This document shows, in pieces, positions 24,715-33,641 of a stretch of 64,000 nucleotides of DNA. Source of the DNA: Bordetella parapertussis. GTDB taxonomy: Bacteria; Pseudomonadota; Gammaproteobacteria; Burkholderiales; Burkholderiaceae_B. Each line of letters starts with the position of its first letter. Positions within the stretch are counted from its first letter, which is position 1. The position numbers were made by a program, and so were the translations under genes. The notes beneath the pieces are model-generated. The model ran no database searches. It had not been told where the DNA came from and saw only the letters and a program-made list of their open reading frames with translations. Location of the stretch: the NCBI GenBank assembly GCA_945895265.1, contig CAMDEF010000003.1:104587-168586 (forward strand), written 5' to 3'.

Positions 24715-25535
24715 CCAACAGCCAGACGGGCAGCCCGAGCGGCTTGCCAACCTATGAAGTGTTCGCCGTGCGTTACGCCACGCGCGAGGCGCTGCGTAAA
24801 AATCATTTTATCGGCGGAGACCCTCACGATGGCCCGATGCCGATGGATTATTTTGTTTGGGTAGTGCGTAACGCCCAGCATACGTTTGTTGTGGATACGG
24901 GCTTTGGTGCAGAAGTGGCCGCCAAGCGCGGGCGCACATTGTTGCGTACACCGGCGGAAGGGCTCGCTGCAATTGGCGTAGATGTCAATCAAGTGAAAGA
25001 TGTAATCATCACGCATTTGCACTATGACCATGTGGGTACCTTTGACAGTTTTCCTATTGCGCAATTTCACTTGCAAGATGATGAGATGGCTTATGCGACA
25101 GGTCGCAATATGCGGCACAAGCAATTCAACCATGGCTACGAGGTCGATGAGGTGGTTGGTATGGTGCGTATGGTTTACAAAGACCGTGTGAGCTTTTATG
25201 CAGGCGAAGCGGAGTTAGCACCTGGCGTCTCGATTCATCGGATCGGCGGTCACACGCATGGCGTGCAATGTGTGCGTGTCTGGACGCGCCGTGGTTGGGT
25301 GGTATTGGCGTCTGATACAAGCCACTATTACGAACATTTCGAAAAGAAACGTGTCTTTACCACGATGTTTAACGTGGCTGAAGCCGTTGAGGGTTATGGC
25401 AAGCTCGAAAAGTTAGCTGACTCGCTGCAACATATTGTGCCTGGCCACGATCCGTTAGTGATGCAACGCTATCCTGCGGTGTCGAAGGCGCTTGAGGGGA
25501 TTGCGGTCCAACTGGATGCAGATCCGACGTATTAA
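24711..25535 (+). CDS. MBL-fold hydrolase, AHL-lactonase family (copy A)
   Basis: 274 residues. Zinc ligands in THLHYDHVGTFDSFP (about 100-114) and later GGHTHGVQCVRV, LASDTSHYYEHF and IVPGHDPLVM. The N-terminus YEVFAVRYATREALRKNHFIGGDPHDGPMPMDYFVWV is shared almost word for word with the MBL gene at 30572, so the two are close paralogues. The start overlaps the oxidoreductase stop by ATGA and so is translationally coupled. Predicted to open a lactone or ester in the same pathway. True quorum-quenching activity is not supported by context. Confidence 0.88.
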   Translation: MTNSQTGSPSGLPTYEVFAVRYATREALRKNHFIGGDPHDGPMPMDYFVWVVRNAQHTFVVDTGFGAEVAAKRGRTLLRTPAEGLAAIGVDVNQVKDVIITHLHYDHVGTFDSFPIAQFHLQDDEMAYATGRNMRHKQFNHGYEVDEVVGMVRMVYKDRVSFYAGEAELAPGVSIHRIGGHTHGVQCVRVWTRRGWVVLASDTSHYYEHFEKKRVFTTMFNVAEAVEGYGKLEKLADSLQHIVPGHDPLVMQRYPAVSKALEGIAVQLDADPTY

Positions 25536-25577
25536 TTTCACGTATTCAAATTTTTAAATCGCGATAAAGGGTATCTC

Positions 25578-26543
25578 ATGAAACGATTCACTTTTCTTTC
25601 GGCTGCAGCAATCTTGTGCTTAGGTTTTTTTGCATCAGCGTCTGCGCAAGACTATCCAGTGCGTCCGGTGCAGGTGTTCGTTGGATTTCCACCTGGCGGC
25701 AGTGCTGATATTGTTGGCCGCCTGGTCATGCAAAAGCTCAGTGACGTCACGGGCAAACAGTTCGTCGTTGAAAACCGAACAGGTGCGGGGGGCAATATCG
25801 CCTTTGCCGCAACGGCCTCTGCCAAGCCAGATGGTTACACGCTGCTATTTAGTACACCGGGTATTGCGATTAACCCAAGCTTATATAAAAAGGTTAATTT
25901 CAAGATTGAAGATTTCACGCCGATTGCCTTGATTGGCGAAGCGCCTTTGGTGTTGTTGGCAAATGCTAAGTTACCGATCAAGTCGATTAATGATTTGGTT
26001 GCAATGGGCAAGACCAAGCCAGACGCCATTCGCTTTGCGAGTTCTGGCAACGGCAGTTCATCGCATCTGGCGATGGACGTATTGCGTCATATGACAGGCA
26101 TGCAATATTTGCATATTCCTTATCGTGGCGGTGGCCCAGCTTTGGTGGATGTGATGTCTGGAGAAGTCGATGTGACGATGTTGCCGATTTCGGAGAGCAT
26201 GCCTTATGTGCGCGATGGTCGCGTAGTTGCCTTGGGCCAGACCGGTGTGACGCGTTCGACGATCGCTAAGGATATGCCCACCATAGAAGAAGCCGGCGTC
26301 AAAGGTTACGCCTCAACCACTTGGTACATGGTGCTAGGCCCTGCAAATCTGCCAGCGAATGTGGTGTCTTTTATGCAAACGCAACTGTCGAACGTATTGC
26401 AAATGCCTGATTTGCGCGACAGAGTTCAAGCCGCGGGGGTGAACATCATCAATGGTGATTCAGCTAAAGCCAAAGCGTTTTTAGATGAAGAATACAAAAA
26501 ATGGGCGGCTCTGATTAAGGCGTCTGGTACGGTGATTGAGTAA
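25578..26543 (+). CDS. Bug/TctC-family solute-binding protein
   Basis: 321 residues with a Sec signal peptide ending ASASAQ (about residue 23). The mature start YPVRPVQVFVGFPPGGSADIVGRLVMQKL and the block GAGGNIAFAATASAKPDGYTLLF are typical of Bug proteins, which bind carboxylates or amides in the periplasm. Bug proteins normally feed TctA/TctB permeases; none is encoded here. Gap of 42 bp from the MBL gene. Ligand unknown. Confidence 0.93.
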   Translation: MKRFTFLSAAAILCLGFFASASAQDYPVRPVQVFVGFPPGGSADIVGRLVMQKLSDVTGKQFVVENRTGAGGNIAFAATASAKPDGYTLLFSTPGIAINPSLYKKVNFKIEDFTPIALIGEAPLVLLANAKLPIKSINDLVAMGKTKPDAIRFASSGNGSSSHLAMDVLRHMTGMQYLHIPYRGGGPALVDVMSGEVDVTMLPISESMPYVRDGRVVALGQTGVTRSTIAKDMPTIEEAGVKGYASTTWYMVLGPANLPANVVSFMQTQLSNVLQMPDLRDRVQAAGVNIINGDSAKAKAFLDEEYKKWAALIKASGTVIE

Positions 26544-26590
26544 GCAAGTGTATAGATGCACCGTAGCTCGATGATGAGATTAAAAAACGT

Positions 26591-27556
26591 ATGAGTTTCA
26601 AAATATTCATGGCTCTAGTGGCCTGTTTAGCCTCTTTACCAGCGCAAGCCCAAGAGGCTGCGTGGCCGACTAAGCCCATCAAACTGGTGGTGCCTTACAC
26701 GCCGGGTGGGGGCACTGATATTTTAGGACGCATGCTCGGCCGTCGACTGTCTGACTCTTTGGGGGTGGCGGTCGTCATCGAAAACCGTCCAGGGTCTGAC
26801 GGTAGCATCGGCACCGACGTTGTCGCCAAGGCACCGCCCGACGGCTACACCTTGCTGATCGATGGTACAAGCCAAGCCTACAACGTCGCCTTTGGTAAAA
26901 AAATGGCGTATAACTCTGCGCGCGATTTGGCACCCATTGCGCAAACGGCTAACCAGCAAGTGTTGTTGCTTGTCAACGCCAAGGTGCCGATCCAGTCTGT
27001 ACAGCAACTCATTGACTATGCGCATGCGCATCCAGGAAAACTCTCTTACGGCGCGAGTTCAAATGCCAACGCACTGCCCATGGAGCTTTTCAAAATACTG
27101 ACTAAAACAGATATTGTCCATGTGCCGTATCGCGGCTCTGGTCCGATGCTTAACGACTTATTGGGCGGTCAGGTTGAGTTGTCGATGAGCGGTGCGGCAG
27201 CACCTCTGCCTCACGTACGAGCTGGGTCGTTGCGAGTATTGGGTATTGGTGATGATCGTCGCTCAAACTCTTTGCCTGAGTTCCCAACAATTGCCGAATC
27301 GGGCGTGACCGGTTTTCAAACCTTGCAATGGAGTGGCGTGTATGCGCCAGCTGCAACACCCAAACCCATTATTGGTCGCTTGAATCGCGAGATCGCTGCA
27401 ATTGTCAAAGATCCTATTTTTATGAAGCAGATGGTTGAAGTTGGCTTTGATCCTGTGAGTGGCCCCAACACGCCTGAGGCCTGGGGGGCGCTGGTTGCAG
27501 GTGAGGTGACCAAATGGAGTGCCATTGTAAAGCAAGCCGGGCTTAAGACAGAGTAA
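26591..27556 (+). CDS. Bug/TctC-family solute-binding protein
   Basis: 321 residues; signal peptide MALVACLASLPAQAQ, cleavage near residue 21. Bug signatures: WPTKPIKLVVPYTPGGGTDILGRMLG and RPGSDGSIGTDVVAKAPPDGYTLLI. It follows the previous Bug gene by 47 bp and is clearly divergent from it in sequence, so the two probably bind different ligands or are an old duplication. It precedes the first PrpD-like gene by 51 bp in the same operon. Confidence 0.93.
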   Translation: MSFKIFMALVACLASLPAQAQEAAWPTKPIKLVVPYTPGGGTDILGRMLGRRLSDSLGVAVVIENRPGSDGSIGTDVVAKAPPDGYTLLIDGTSQAYNVAFGKKMAYNSARDLAPIAQTANQQVLLLVNAKVPIQSVQQLIDYAHAHPGKLSYGASSNANALPMELFKILTKTDIVHVPYRGSGPMLNDLLGGQVELSMSGAAAPLPHVRAGSLRVLGIGDDRRSNSLPEFPTIAESGVTGFQTLQWSGVYAPAATPKPIIGRLNREIAAIVKDPIFMKQMVEVGFDPVSGPNTPEAWGALVAGEVTKWSAIVKQAGLKTE

Positions 27557-27607
27557 GGTTTACTGAAATTTTTTCATTTTCATTTTTTAACGATTCAAAA
27601 CGAGACT

Positions 27608-29011
27608 ATGGATAGCCACCCTCAATCTTTATTGCCCGGCGCGACACAAAAACTCGCTGAGTTTGCTGCGAATATTGACTATGCAGTGATCCCTGCAGAA
27701 GTGATTGACCGCATGAAGACCAGTTTTTTAGATAGTGTTGGCTGTTGCTTGTTTGGTGCAACCTTGCCCTGGACTCAACGCGTTCAAGCCATGATCGAAG
27801 CCGAGGATGCTCGCCCAGTGGCCTCGATTTTTGGTGTGGGTAAAAAAACCTCGGTTGCTGGTGCCGTGTTGGTGAACGCGACGGCGGGTCACGCGTTTGA
27901 GCTTGATGACATTCATAAAGAATCAATTGTTCACGCTGGTTCGATTGCAACGCCTGTTGTGGTGGCGTTGGCCGAGCAGGCGGGTGGTGCGAGTGGCAAA
28001 ACACTCTTGACTGCGATGACCACGGGCTATGAGATTGGGACGCGCGTTGGTAATGCAGCGACCATGGGGCTGTTCTTCCGAGGCTTTCATCCGCAAGGTA
28101 CCTCGGGGGCGTTTGTCGCTGCAGCCTCTGCAGCCAAGATGCTTAAACTTAATGCCCCCCGCATGCAACACGCGCTTGGTATTGTCGGTTCACAAGCCGG
28201 TGGGTTGATGGCGGCCCAAGAGGGCGCCATGGTGAAGCGCTTTCATTCTGGTCGTGCGGCACAAAGTGGTGTCTATTCTGCTTATCTGGCACAGCGCGAT
28301 TTCACCGGAATTAGTGACGTACTCGAGGCGGGCTACGGTGGTTACCTCAGTTCATATTCTGACAAGCCCAATGCAAGTCGCCTGACCGAAGATCTTGGGG
28401 TGGTCTGGGAAACTGGCAAGGTGGGTTACAAGCCGCACGCCTGTGTGACGAGCATCCACTCGGCGTTGGATGCTTTTGCCTATTTGCTCAATACGCATCA
28501 GTTAACGCCCGACGACTTGAGCAAAGTTGAAATTGGGATGAGTCCAATGACCTACACACACTGCGCTTGGGAATACAAAGCCCAAGGCGTGACCGCTGCA
28601 CAAATGAATTTGTTTTACGGCATTGCTGTGATCGGCTTTGATGGCAAGGCGTTTGTAGCTCAATACGCTGAAGATCGTTTGGCCGATCCGAATATTATGG
28701 ATTTCATTACTCGTATCGAGGCCAGTATTGATCGAGACATCGAAGCCATGGGAGCAGCTTACCGGCATGCGGCGCGCGTGAAGGTCACAACGCGTGATGG
28801 CCGCACTTTCAAGCACGAGATCCTAAACCGACGCGGCAGCCCTGAAAACCCCTTGTCGCATGAGGATGTGGTCTACAAGTTTCGCAACGTTGTTGAATCA
28901 TGCCTGAGTGCAAAGAATATTGATCGTACGATTGCGTTGATCGCGCAATTAGATCGCTTAGACGATACCTCTGAGCTGTTTAATCTGTTAGCCGCCACCC
29001 GTAACGCTTAG
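27608..29011 (+). CDS. MmgE/PrpD family protein (first of tandem pair)
   Basis: 467 residues. Typical blocks: NATAGHAFELDDIHKESIVHAGSIATPVVVALAEQ (about 96-130), GFHPQGTSGAFVAAASAAKML, EGAMVKRFHSGRAAQSGVYSA and KVGYKPHACVTSIHSALDAF. The GHAFELDD and HSGRAAQSG regions correspond to the active-site stretches of 2-methylcitrate dehydratase and cis-aconitate decarboxylase. It is followed 156 bp later by a second, clearly different member. Likely a dehydratase or isomerase for a polycarboxylate brought in by the Bug proteins; the substrate is unknown. Confidence 0.88.
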   Translation: MDSHPQSLLPGATQKLAEFAANIDYAVIPAEVIDRMKTSFLDSVGCCLFGATLPWTQRVQAMIEAEDARPVASIFGVGKKTSVAGAVLVNATAGHAFELDDIHKESIVHAGSIATPVVVALAEQAGGASGKTLLTAMTTGYEIGTRVGNAATMGLFFRGFHPQGTSGAFVAAASAAKMLKLNAPRMQHALGIVGSQAGGLMAAQEGAMVKRFHSGRAAQSGVYSAYLAQRDFTGISDVLEAGYGGYLSSYSDKPNASRLTEDLGVVWETGKVGYKPHACVTSIHSALDAFAYLLNTHQLTPDDLSKVEIGMSPMTYTHCAWEYKAQGVTAAQMNLFYGIAVIGFDGKAFVAQYAEDRLADPNIMDFITRIEASIDRDIEAMGAAYRHAARVKVTTRDGRTFKHEILNRRGSPENPLSHEDVVYKFRNVVESCLSAKNIDRTIALIAQLDRLDDTSELFNLLAATRNA

Positions 29012-29167
29012 CGATCCCAAGCTTATATTTGATTCGTATAAATAGACGCAACCAGTAATCTAACAGTGACCGTTTGCGGTTTAATTTTGTAACTTGATTC
29101 TTTTATTTTTGCTTTTATTTTTTAGCTTTTAACTTTTAATCTTTGAGCAGGCATGTCCTGAAATAAA

Positions 29168-30538
29168 ATGAAACACACTTCAGCGTCTTCGAATACCTTG
29201 GCCGATCAACTCGCCGCACATTTCAAAAAATTTGAATATGGGCATTTGACCGAGGCGACCAAAAAATCAGTCAAGCGTTTATTGCTTGATTATTTGGGTG
29301 TCGCCATCTCGGGTAGCCAGAGTGAAAGTGGTCAGGTTGCCCGTAAGTTTGCTGCTATCACTGGCGGGCACGCCGAGTCAACACTGATTGGTGGTGACGC
29401 TCGCGTCCCCGCCATGCAAGCAGCCTTTGCCAATGCAATTTCTTCGCACAGCATTGAGCTTGACGATATCGATGTGCTGGCGCTGTTTCACTTCAGCCCG
29501 CCTGTCTATTCCTCAGCATTGGCGACGGCCGAGCAAGTGGGTGCAAGCGGCAAAGACCTCTTAACGGCACTTGCAGCTGGTTGCGAAATGATGGAGCGTT
29601 TGAGTAAAGCTGCAAACTCCTCGCTGCGCAACCGCGGCTTTCACACAACGCCAACCACCGGGGTCTTCGGTGCAACGATTGCGGCTGCGAAATTACAGGG
29701 CTTGTCGGCAGAGCAAATGGTCTCGGCCCTTGGGATGGCGGGCGCGTCAGCGTCTGGTTTGATGGAGATGTACGGCCCCTCAATGCAAAAGCGCTTTAAT
29801 CCTGGCCCGGCTGCACGCAATGGCGTGACGGCTGCCACGATGGCGGGCCTTGGTTTTACCGGTGCAGCAACGATTTTTGAAGGCGAGCGTGGCTTTTTAG
29901 CCGCCTTCACCGATAAAAGTGATCCTTCACAGTTGGTCAAAGATTTTGCACAGCCCTATCAGCTCGATATTGAATTTAAGCCTTACTCATGTGCACGTCC
30001 GATTCATAACGCGATTGACTGCGCACTTGAAATTCGGCGCAAGCATGCGCCTGATTTGAAGCGTATCAAGACGATTGAAATGGCGCGCCATTCGGATTGG
30101 GCGCTTTATCATCAAAACAAGCGCCCTCAGACTTATCACGAAGCGCAAGTCAGTTTGCCTTACTCAGTGGCTGTTGCTTTGTTGGATGGCCAGGCGTTGT
30201 TTGCTCAATATAACGATGCACGCTTGGGCGAAGCTGAATTGATCCGTTTGACTGATCTGGTCAATATTACGGTAGACGATTCGCTGCCACGTGGCGTGTC
30301 ATGTTTGATGACCATGGTGATGGACGACGGCTCTAAATTTGTGTCGCAAATTGATTACCCTAAAGGGTCTATTCAAAACTCAATGAGTGATGACGAATTG
30401 CGCGGCAAATTTGATAGCTTGGTGATCCCTGTCTTGGGCGCCAAGCGTGCCGGCGAAATCGCAGCCGCTGTGGCTTCGATCGAAAGCTGCCAAAACGTTG
30501 GTGAACTGATGAAGCTCACCTCTAAGGTTGGTGTTTGA
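29168..30538 (+). CDS. MmgE/PrpD family protein (second of tandem pair)
   Basis: 456 residues. AISSHSIELDDIDVLALFHFSPPVYSSALATAEQ (about 97-130), then GFHTTPTTGVFGATIAAAKLQ, MYGPSMQKRFNPGPAARNGVTAA and IEFKPYSCARPIHNAID. The usual HSGRAAxxG active-site block reads FNPGPAARNG here, and the His of GHAxELDD is replaced by HSIELDD, so the chemistry may differ from its neighbour. The 156-bp gap before it is T-rich with no gene. Co-directional with the MBL gene 33 bp downstream. Confidence 0.86.
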   Translation: MKHTSASSNTLADQLAAHFKKFEYGHLTEATKKSVKRLLLDYLGVAISGSQSESGQVARKFAAITGGHAESTLIGGDARVPAMQAAFANAISSHSIELDDIDVLALFHFSPPVYSSALATAEQVGASGKDLLTALAAGCEMMERLSKAANSSLRNRGFHTTPTTGVFGATIAAAKLQGLSAEQMVSALGMAGASASGLMEMYGPSMQKRFNPGPAARNGVTAATMAGLGFTGAATIFEGERGFLAAFTDKSDPSQLVKDFAQPYQLDIEFKPYSCARPIHNAIDCALEIRRKHAPDLKRIKTIEMARHSDWALYHQNKRPQTYHEAQVSLPYSVAVALLDGQALFAQYNDARLGEAELIRLTDLVNITVDDSLPRGVSCLMTMVMDDGSKFVSQIDYPKGSIQNSMSDDELRGKFDSLVIPVLGAKRAGEIAAAVASIESCQNVGELMKLTSKVGV

Positions 30539-30571
30539 TGATTGAACGGTTTGGTAGATGATTGAATAACC

Positions 30572-31384
30572 ATGATGAATCAATCAGACTTGCCTTGTTA
30601 TGAGGTCATCGCCTTAAAGTATGCAACTCGAGAGGGTCGTAGACCTGATCATTTCGTGGGGGGAGACCCCCACGATGTGCCAATGCCCATGGATTATTAC
30701 CTTTGGGTGATACGTGATGGGCAACGCTTGGTTTTGGTTGATACCGGGTTCAATCAGGACATGGCGGATAAGCGCCACCGGACATTGCTGCGCCGACCGG
30801 CCGATGCTTTGAAATTGCTCGGCATTGACACTAAAGACATTGCTGAAATCGTGATCACGCATTTGCATAACGATCATGTGGGTACGTTTGATGAGTTCCC
30901 GATTGCCAAGTTTCACTTGCAAGACGATGAAATGGCGTTTGCGACGGGTCGCCTCATGTGCTGCGAGCGTTTCAGTCGTGCGTTTGAAGTGGATCATGTT
31001 GCTGGCATGATTCGACTGGTTTACAAAGATCGCGTGATTTTTCACCAAGGGGATGTGACGATTGCACCGGGGATCAGTGTGCATAAAATTGGTGGGCATA
31101 CTGCTGGCATGCAAGTGGTGCGAGTCCATACTGCTAGGGGTTGGGTAGTGCTTGCCTCAGACGCCAGTCATTACTACGAGCATTTTGAGCAAAAGCGTTG
31201 CTTTCATCTGGTCTATCACCTGGGCCAGGCCATCGAAGGCTACGAACGCTTGGTGGCGCTAGCGCAATCACCACGTCACGTGGTACCTGGCCATGATCCT
31301 TTAGTGGTGCATCGTTATCCCGCTGTATCTGAGGCGTTAACCGGGATCGCAATGCGGCTTGATCTTGAGCCGATTGCCTACTAA
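30572..31384 (+). CDS. MBL-fold hydrolase, AHL-lactonase family (copy B)
   Basis: 270 residues. THLHNDHVGTFDEFP (about 94-108) supplies the HxHxDH zinc ligands; GGHTAGMQVVRV, LASDASHYYEHF and VVPGHDPLVVHRYPAVSEAL complete the site. It shares nearly every conserved stretch with the MBL gene at 24711, including GGDPHD-PMPMDYY at the N-terminus. Two consecutive ATG codons are present; either may start. The duplicated MBL genes bracket the Bug-Bug-PrpD-PrpD block, suggesting each handles one step or one of two related compounds. Confidence 0.88.
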   Translation: MMNQSDLPCYEVIALKYATREGRRPDHFVGGDPHDVPMPMDYYLWVIRDGQRLVLVDTGFNQDMADKRHRTLLRRPADALKLLGIDTKDIAEIVITHLHNDHVGTFDEFPIAKFHLQDDEMAFATGRLMCCERFSRAFEVDHVAGMIRLVYKDRVIFHQGDVTIAPGISVHKIGGHTAGMQVVRVHTARGWVVLASDASHYYEHFEQKRCFHLVYHLGQAIEGYERLVALAQSPRHVVPGHDPLVVHRYPAVSEALTGIAMRLDLEPIAY

Positions 31385-31514
31385 GAGTTTTAAGATTGAC
31401 GTCAGTCAGTGTTGTCGAAGAATGTTTTTGGGCGAGTACGTATGTTGTTTTAGTCGCCTTGCCGTTTGGTGTGTAGCGTCATATCCGTTGCTTAATTGTT
31501 TTTTGAGGTGTGCT

Positions 31515-32510
31515 ATGAATATTTTGTTAAAACGTGTCACCCGTTTGCTTAAAAGTTCGGTAGTTGCGATGGTTGCCTTGTGTTCGGTCGGCGGGCTGGT
31601 TCAAGCTCAAGACTATCCTAACAAATCGATTTCCTTGGTTGTGGGTTTCCCACCAGGTGGATCAAATGACATTGTGGCGCGATTGTTTGCCCCGAAGCTC
31701 ACCGAGATCTTGGGTCAAGCGGTTGTCGTTGTGAACAAGTCAGGCAGTAATGGTTTGATTGGTACTGATTTTGTGGCCAAAGCTGCGCCAGATGGTTACA
31801 CCATTACCGTTGCGAGCGCGAGCCCTCTGGTGATTAGCCCGCACACGTTCGCAAAAATTCCTTTCAATACCTTAAAAGATTTAGTGGGCATCACGACGAT
31901 TGCGCAAACACCAGAGTTGTTGGCGATTCATCCCTCTGTGCCTGCAAAATCGTTAAAAGAGTTGATCGATTTATCAAAAACACGTCGTGTCACCATTTCG
32001 TCATCGGGTAGCGGTGGCCTGCCACACTTAGCAATCGAACTGCTGCGTACCGCGGCGGGTAATGGCGATATCGTTCACGTGCCTTATAAGGGCGCCGGGC
32101 CAGCCATTACTGACCTATTAGGCGCACACGTTGACGGCATTATTGTCGACCTGCCCCCGTTGTATCCGCTTGTGCAAGACGGTCGACTGCGTGCAATCGC
32201 GATTACCAATACACAGCGCGCTGTGTTGTTGCCAAATACGTTGACATCGGTTGAGCAGGGTTATCCTGAGATTTTGGCGTTCAACTGGTTTGGCGTGATG
32301 GCACCTGCTAAAACACCTCAGCCAATCGTTGATAAGCTGTATGCGGCGCTAGTTCGAGCTGCTAACTCGCCTGACCTAGTTGAAGCCATGCGCAAAGTCG
32401 GTGTTGAATCTTTTGTGCAGTCCTCACCTAAAGCCTTTGGCGAGTTTCTACAAAAAGAGACGGATCGCTGGGGTGTTGTGGCACGCGCGTCGGGTGCTAA
32501 GTCGAATTAA
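31515..32510 (+). CDS. Bug/TctC-family solute-binding protein
   Basis: 331 residues from the ATG at 31515, which has GAGG seven bases upstream and gives a proper signal peptide (VAMVALCSVGGLVQAQ, cleavage near 32). The frame is open further upstream, but that extension has no leader character. Bug motifs: YPNKSISLVVGFPPGGSNDIVARLF and GSNGLIGTDFVAKAAPDGYTITV. It is the third binding protein of this run and precedes the broken alcohol dehydrogenase by 15 bp. No permease genes are present. Confidence 0.92.
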   Translation: MNILLKRVTRLLKSSVVAMVALCSVGGLVQAQDYPNKSISLVVGFPPGGSNDIVARLFAPKLTEILGQAVVVVNKSGSNGLIGTDFVAKAAPDGYTITVASASPLVISPHTFAKIPFNTLKDLVGITTIAQTPELLAIHPSVPAKSLKELIDLSKTRRVTISSSGSGGLPHLAIELLRTAAGNGDIVHVPYKGAGPAITDLLGAHVDGIIVDLPPLYPLVQDGRLRAIAITNTQRAVLLPNTLTSVEQGYPEILAFNWFGVMAPAKTPQPIVDKLYAALVRAANSPDLVEAMRKVGVESFVQSSPKAFGEFLQKETDRWGVVARASGAKSN

Positions 32511-32525
32511 TGTTTGGAGCAGCAC

Positions 32526-33641
32526 GTGGCTATTCTGTCATTCAACACGAAGGTACATTTTGGTCACGGCGAACGCAAACAGTTAGCTCTTGAAAGCACG
32601 AAGTTAGGCATGAACAGGCCATTGTTTGTCACGGATAAGGGGGTAAGGGCGGCTGGGGTATTCGCTCAGGCGACTGAAACCCTCACCAGGATGCACGAGG
32701 CCGTGATCTTTGATCAGACGCCACCTAACCCAACAGAGGATGCCGCTGTGGCGGGTCTGACCGCCTATCAGCTGAATCGTTGCGATGGAGTGATCGGCGT
32801 TGGTGGCGGTGCAACCCTTGATTTAGCGAAGGCGATTGCGGTCTTATGTGGCGACCCAGCGCCATTATGGGAATACTGTAATCGCAATGCTTCCCCGCGC
32901 CCCATTGTCAATCCTCCACCCTTAATTTTGATGCCGACCACCTCAGGTAGCGGTAGCGAAGTGGGCCGTTCAGCCGTCATCATTTTTAACAACGGTATTA
33001 AAGCGGGGGTTGGTTGCCCAACGATTGTGAGTGTGGCAATCTGTGACCCTGAATTGACGTTCTCTTTACCAAAGTATATGACTGCAGCGACTGGGATGGA
33101 CGCACTCTCGCATTGTGTTGAAACGTTTTGCTCGCCCTTGGTGAACCCGCCAATTGATGCGATAGCCCTTGATGGTCTGACGCGGTTGTATCAACACATT
33201 GAACGTGCGGTGGCGGACGGAAGCGACGCCGACGCGCGCTGGCACATGATGATGGGCGCTCTTGAAGGCGCGGTATGCTTTCAGAAGGGTCTAGGTGCAG
33301 TGCACTCGGTTTAGCACTCACTCGGTGCGTTGGGGTATCACCATGGCACCCTCAACGCGATAATGCTGCCGCACGTATTGGCGATTAACGCCTCGGTACT
33401 ACAAGATAAATTGCCATTCTTGCGTCGTGCAATGGGGGTTGCACCTGATACTGATTTGGTTGAATTGTTTTTGCAACTCAATCAACGTTTAGGCTTGCCC
33501 GCGGGCTTAAAAGAGCTTGGTGTTCAGCAAGAGAGTTTTCAAGCTCTGGCTCAAGCCTCGCTTGCTGATAATGCACACAAGACTAATCCTTATGTGCTGA
33601 CCGAAAACGATTATCTAAACTTACTAGCCGCCGCTTGGTAA
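32526..33641 (+). pseudogene. Iron-containing alcohol dehydrogenase interrupted by one amber codon
   Basis: The frame from the GTG at 32526 (GGAG six bases upstream) to the stop at 33641 reads as a full-length Fe-ADH of about 370 codons, except for TAG at 33312-33314. Before the stop: GVGGGATLDLAKAIAVLCG, LILMPTTSGSGSEVGRSAVI, ATGMDALSHCVETFCSP and KGLGAVHSV. After it, in the same frame: HSLGALGYHHGTLNAIMLPHVL. The family motif is AVHS-x-SH-x-LG, so TAG stands where Ser (TCG) is normal, one base changed. It cuts between metal-site histidines, so the truncated product should be inactive. The 3' end overlaps the convergent nitrilase gene by 18 nt. Confidence 0.82.

Noticed and set aside
24711..25535. 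Quorum-quenching role for the MBL-fold proteins
   Set aside because: Family similarity to AHL lactonases is real, but there are no luxI/luxR-type genes here and the operon context is catabolic.
31359..31514. N-terminal extension of the Bug protein before 31515
   Set aside because: The extension overlaps the end of the MBL gene, has no ribosome site and would bury the signal peptide; the ATG at 31515 has both a ribosome site and a leader.
32526..33641. Stop-codon recoding (for example pyrrolysine) in the iron alcohol dehydrogenase
   Set aside because: Amber recoding of this kind is not known for this family in betaproteobacteria, no insertion signal is visible, and a single-base change from TCG explains it. 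Kept as a pseudogene.
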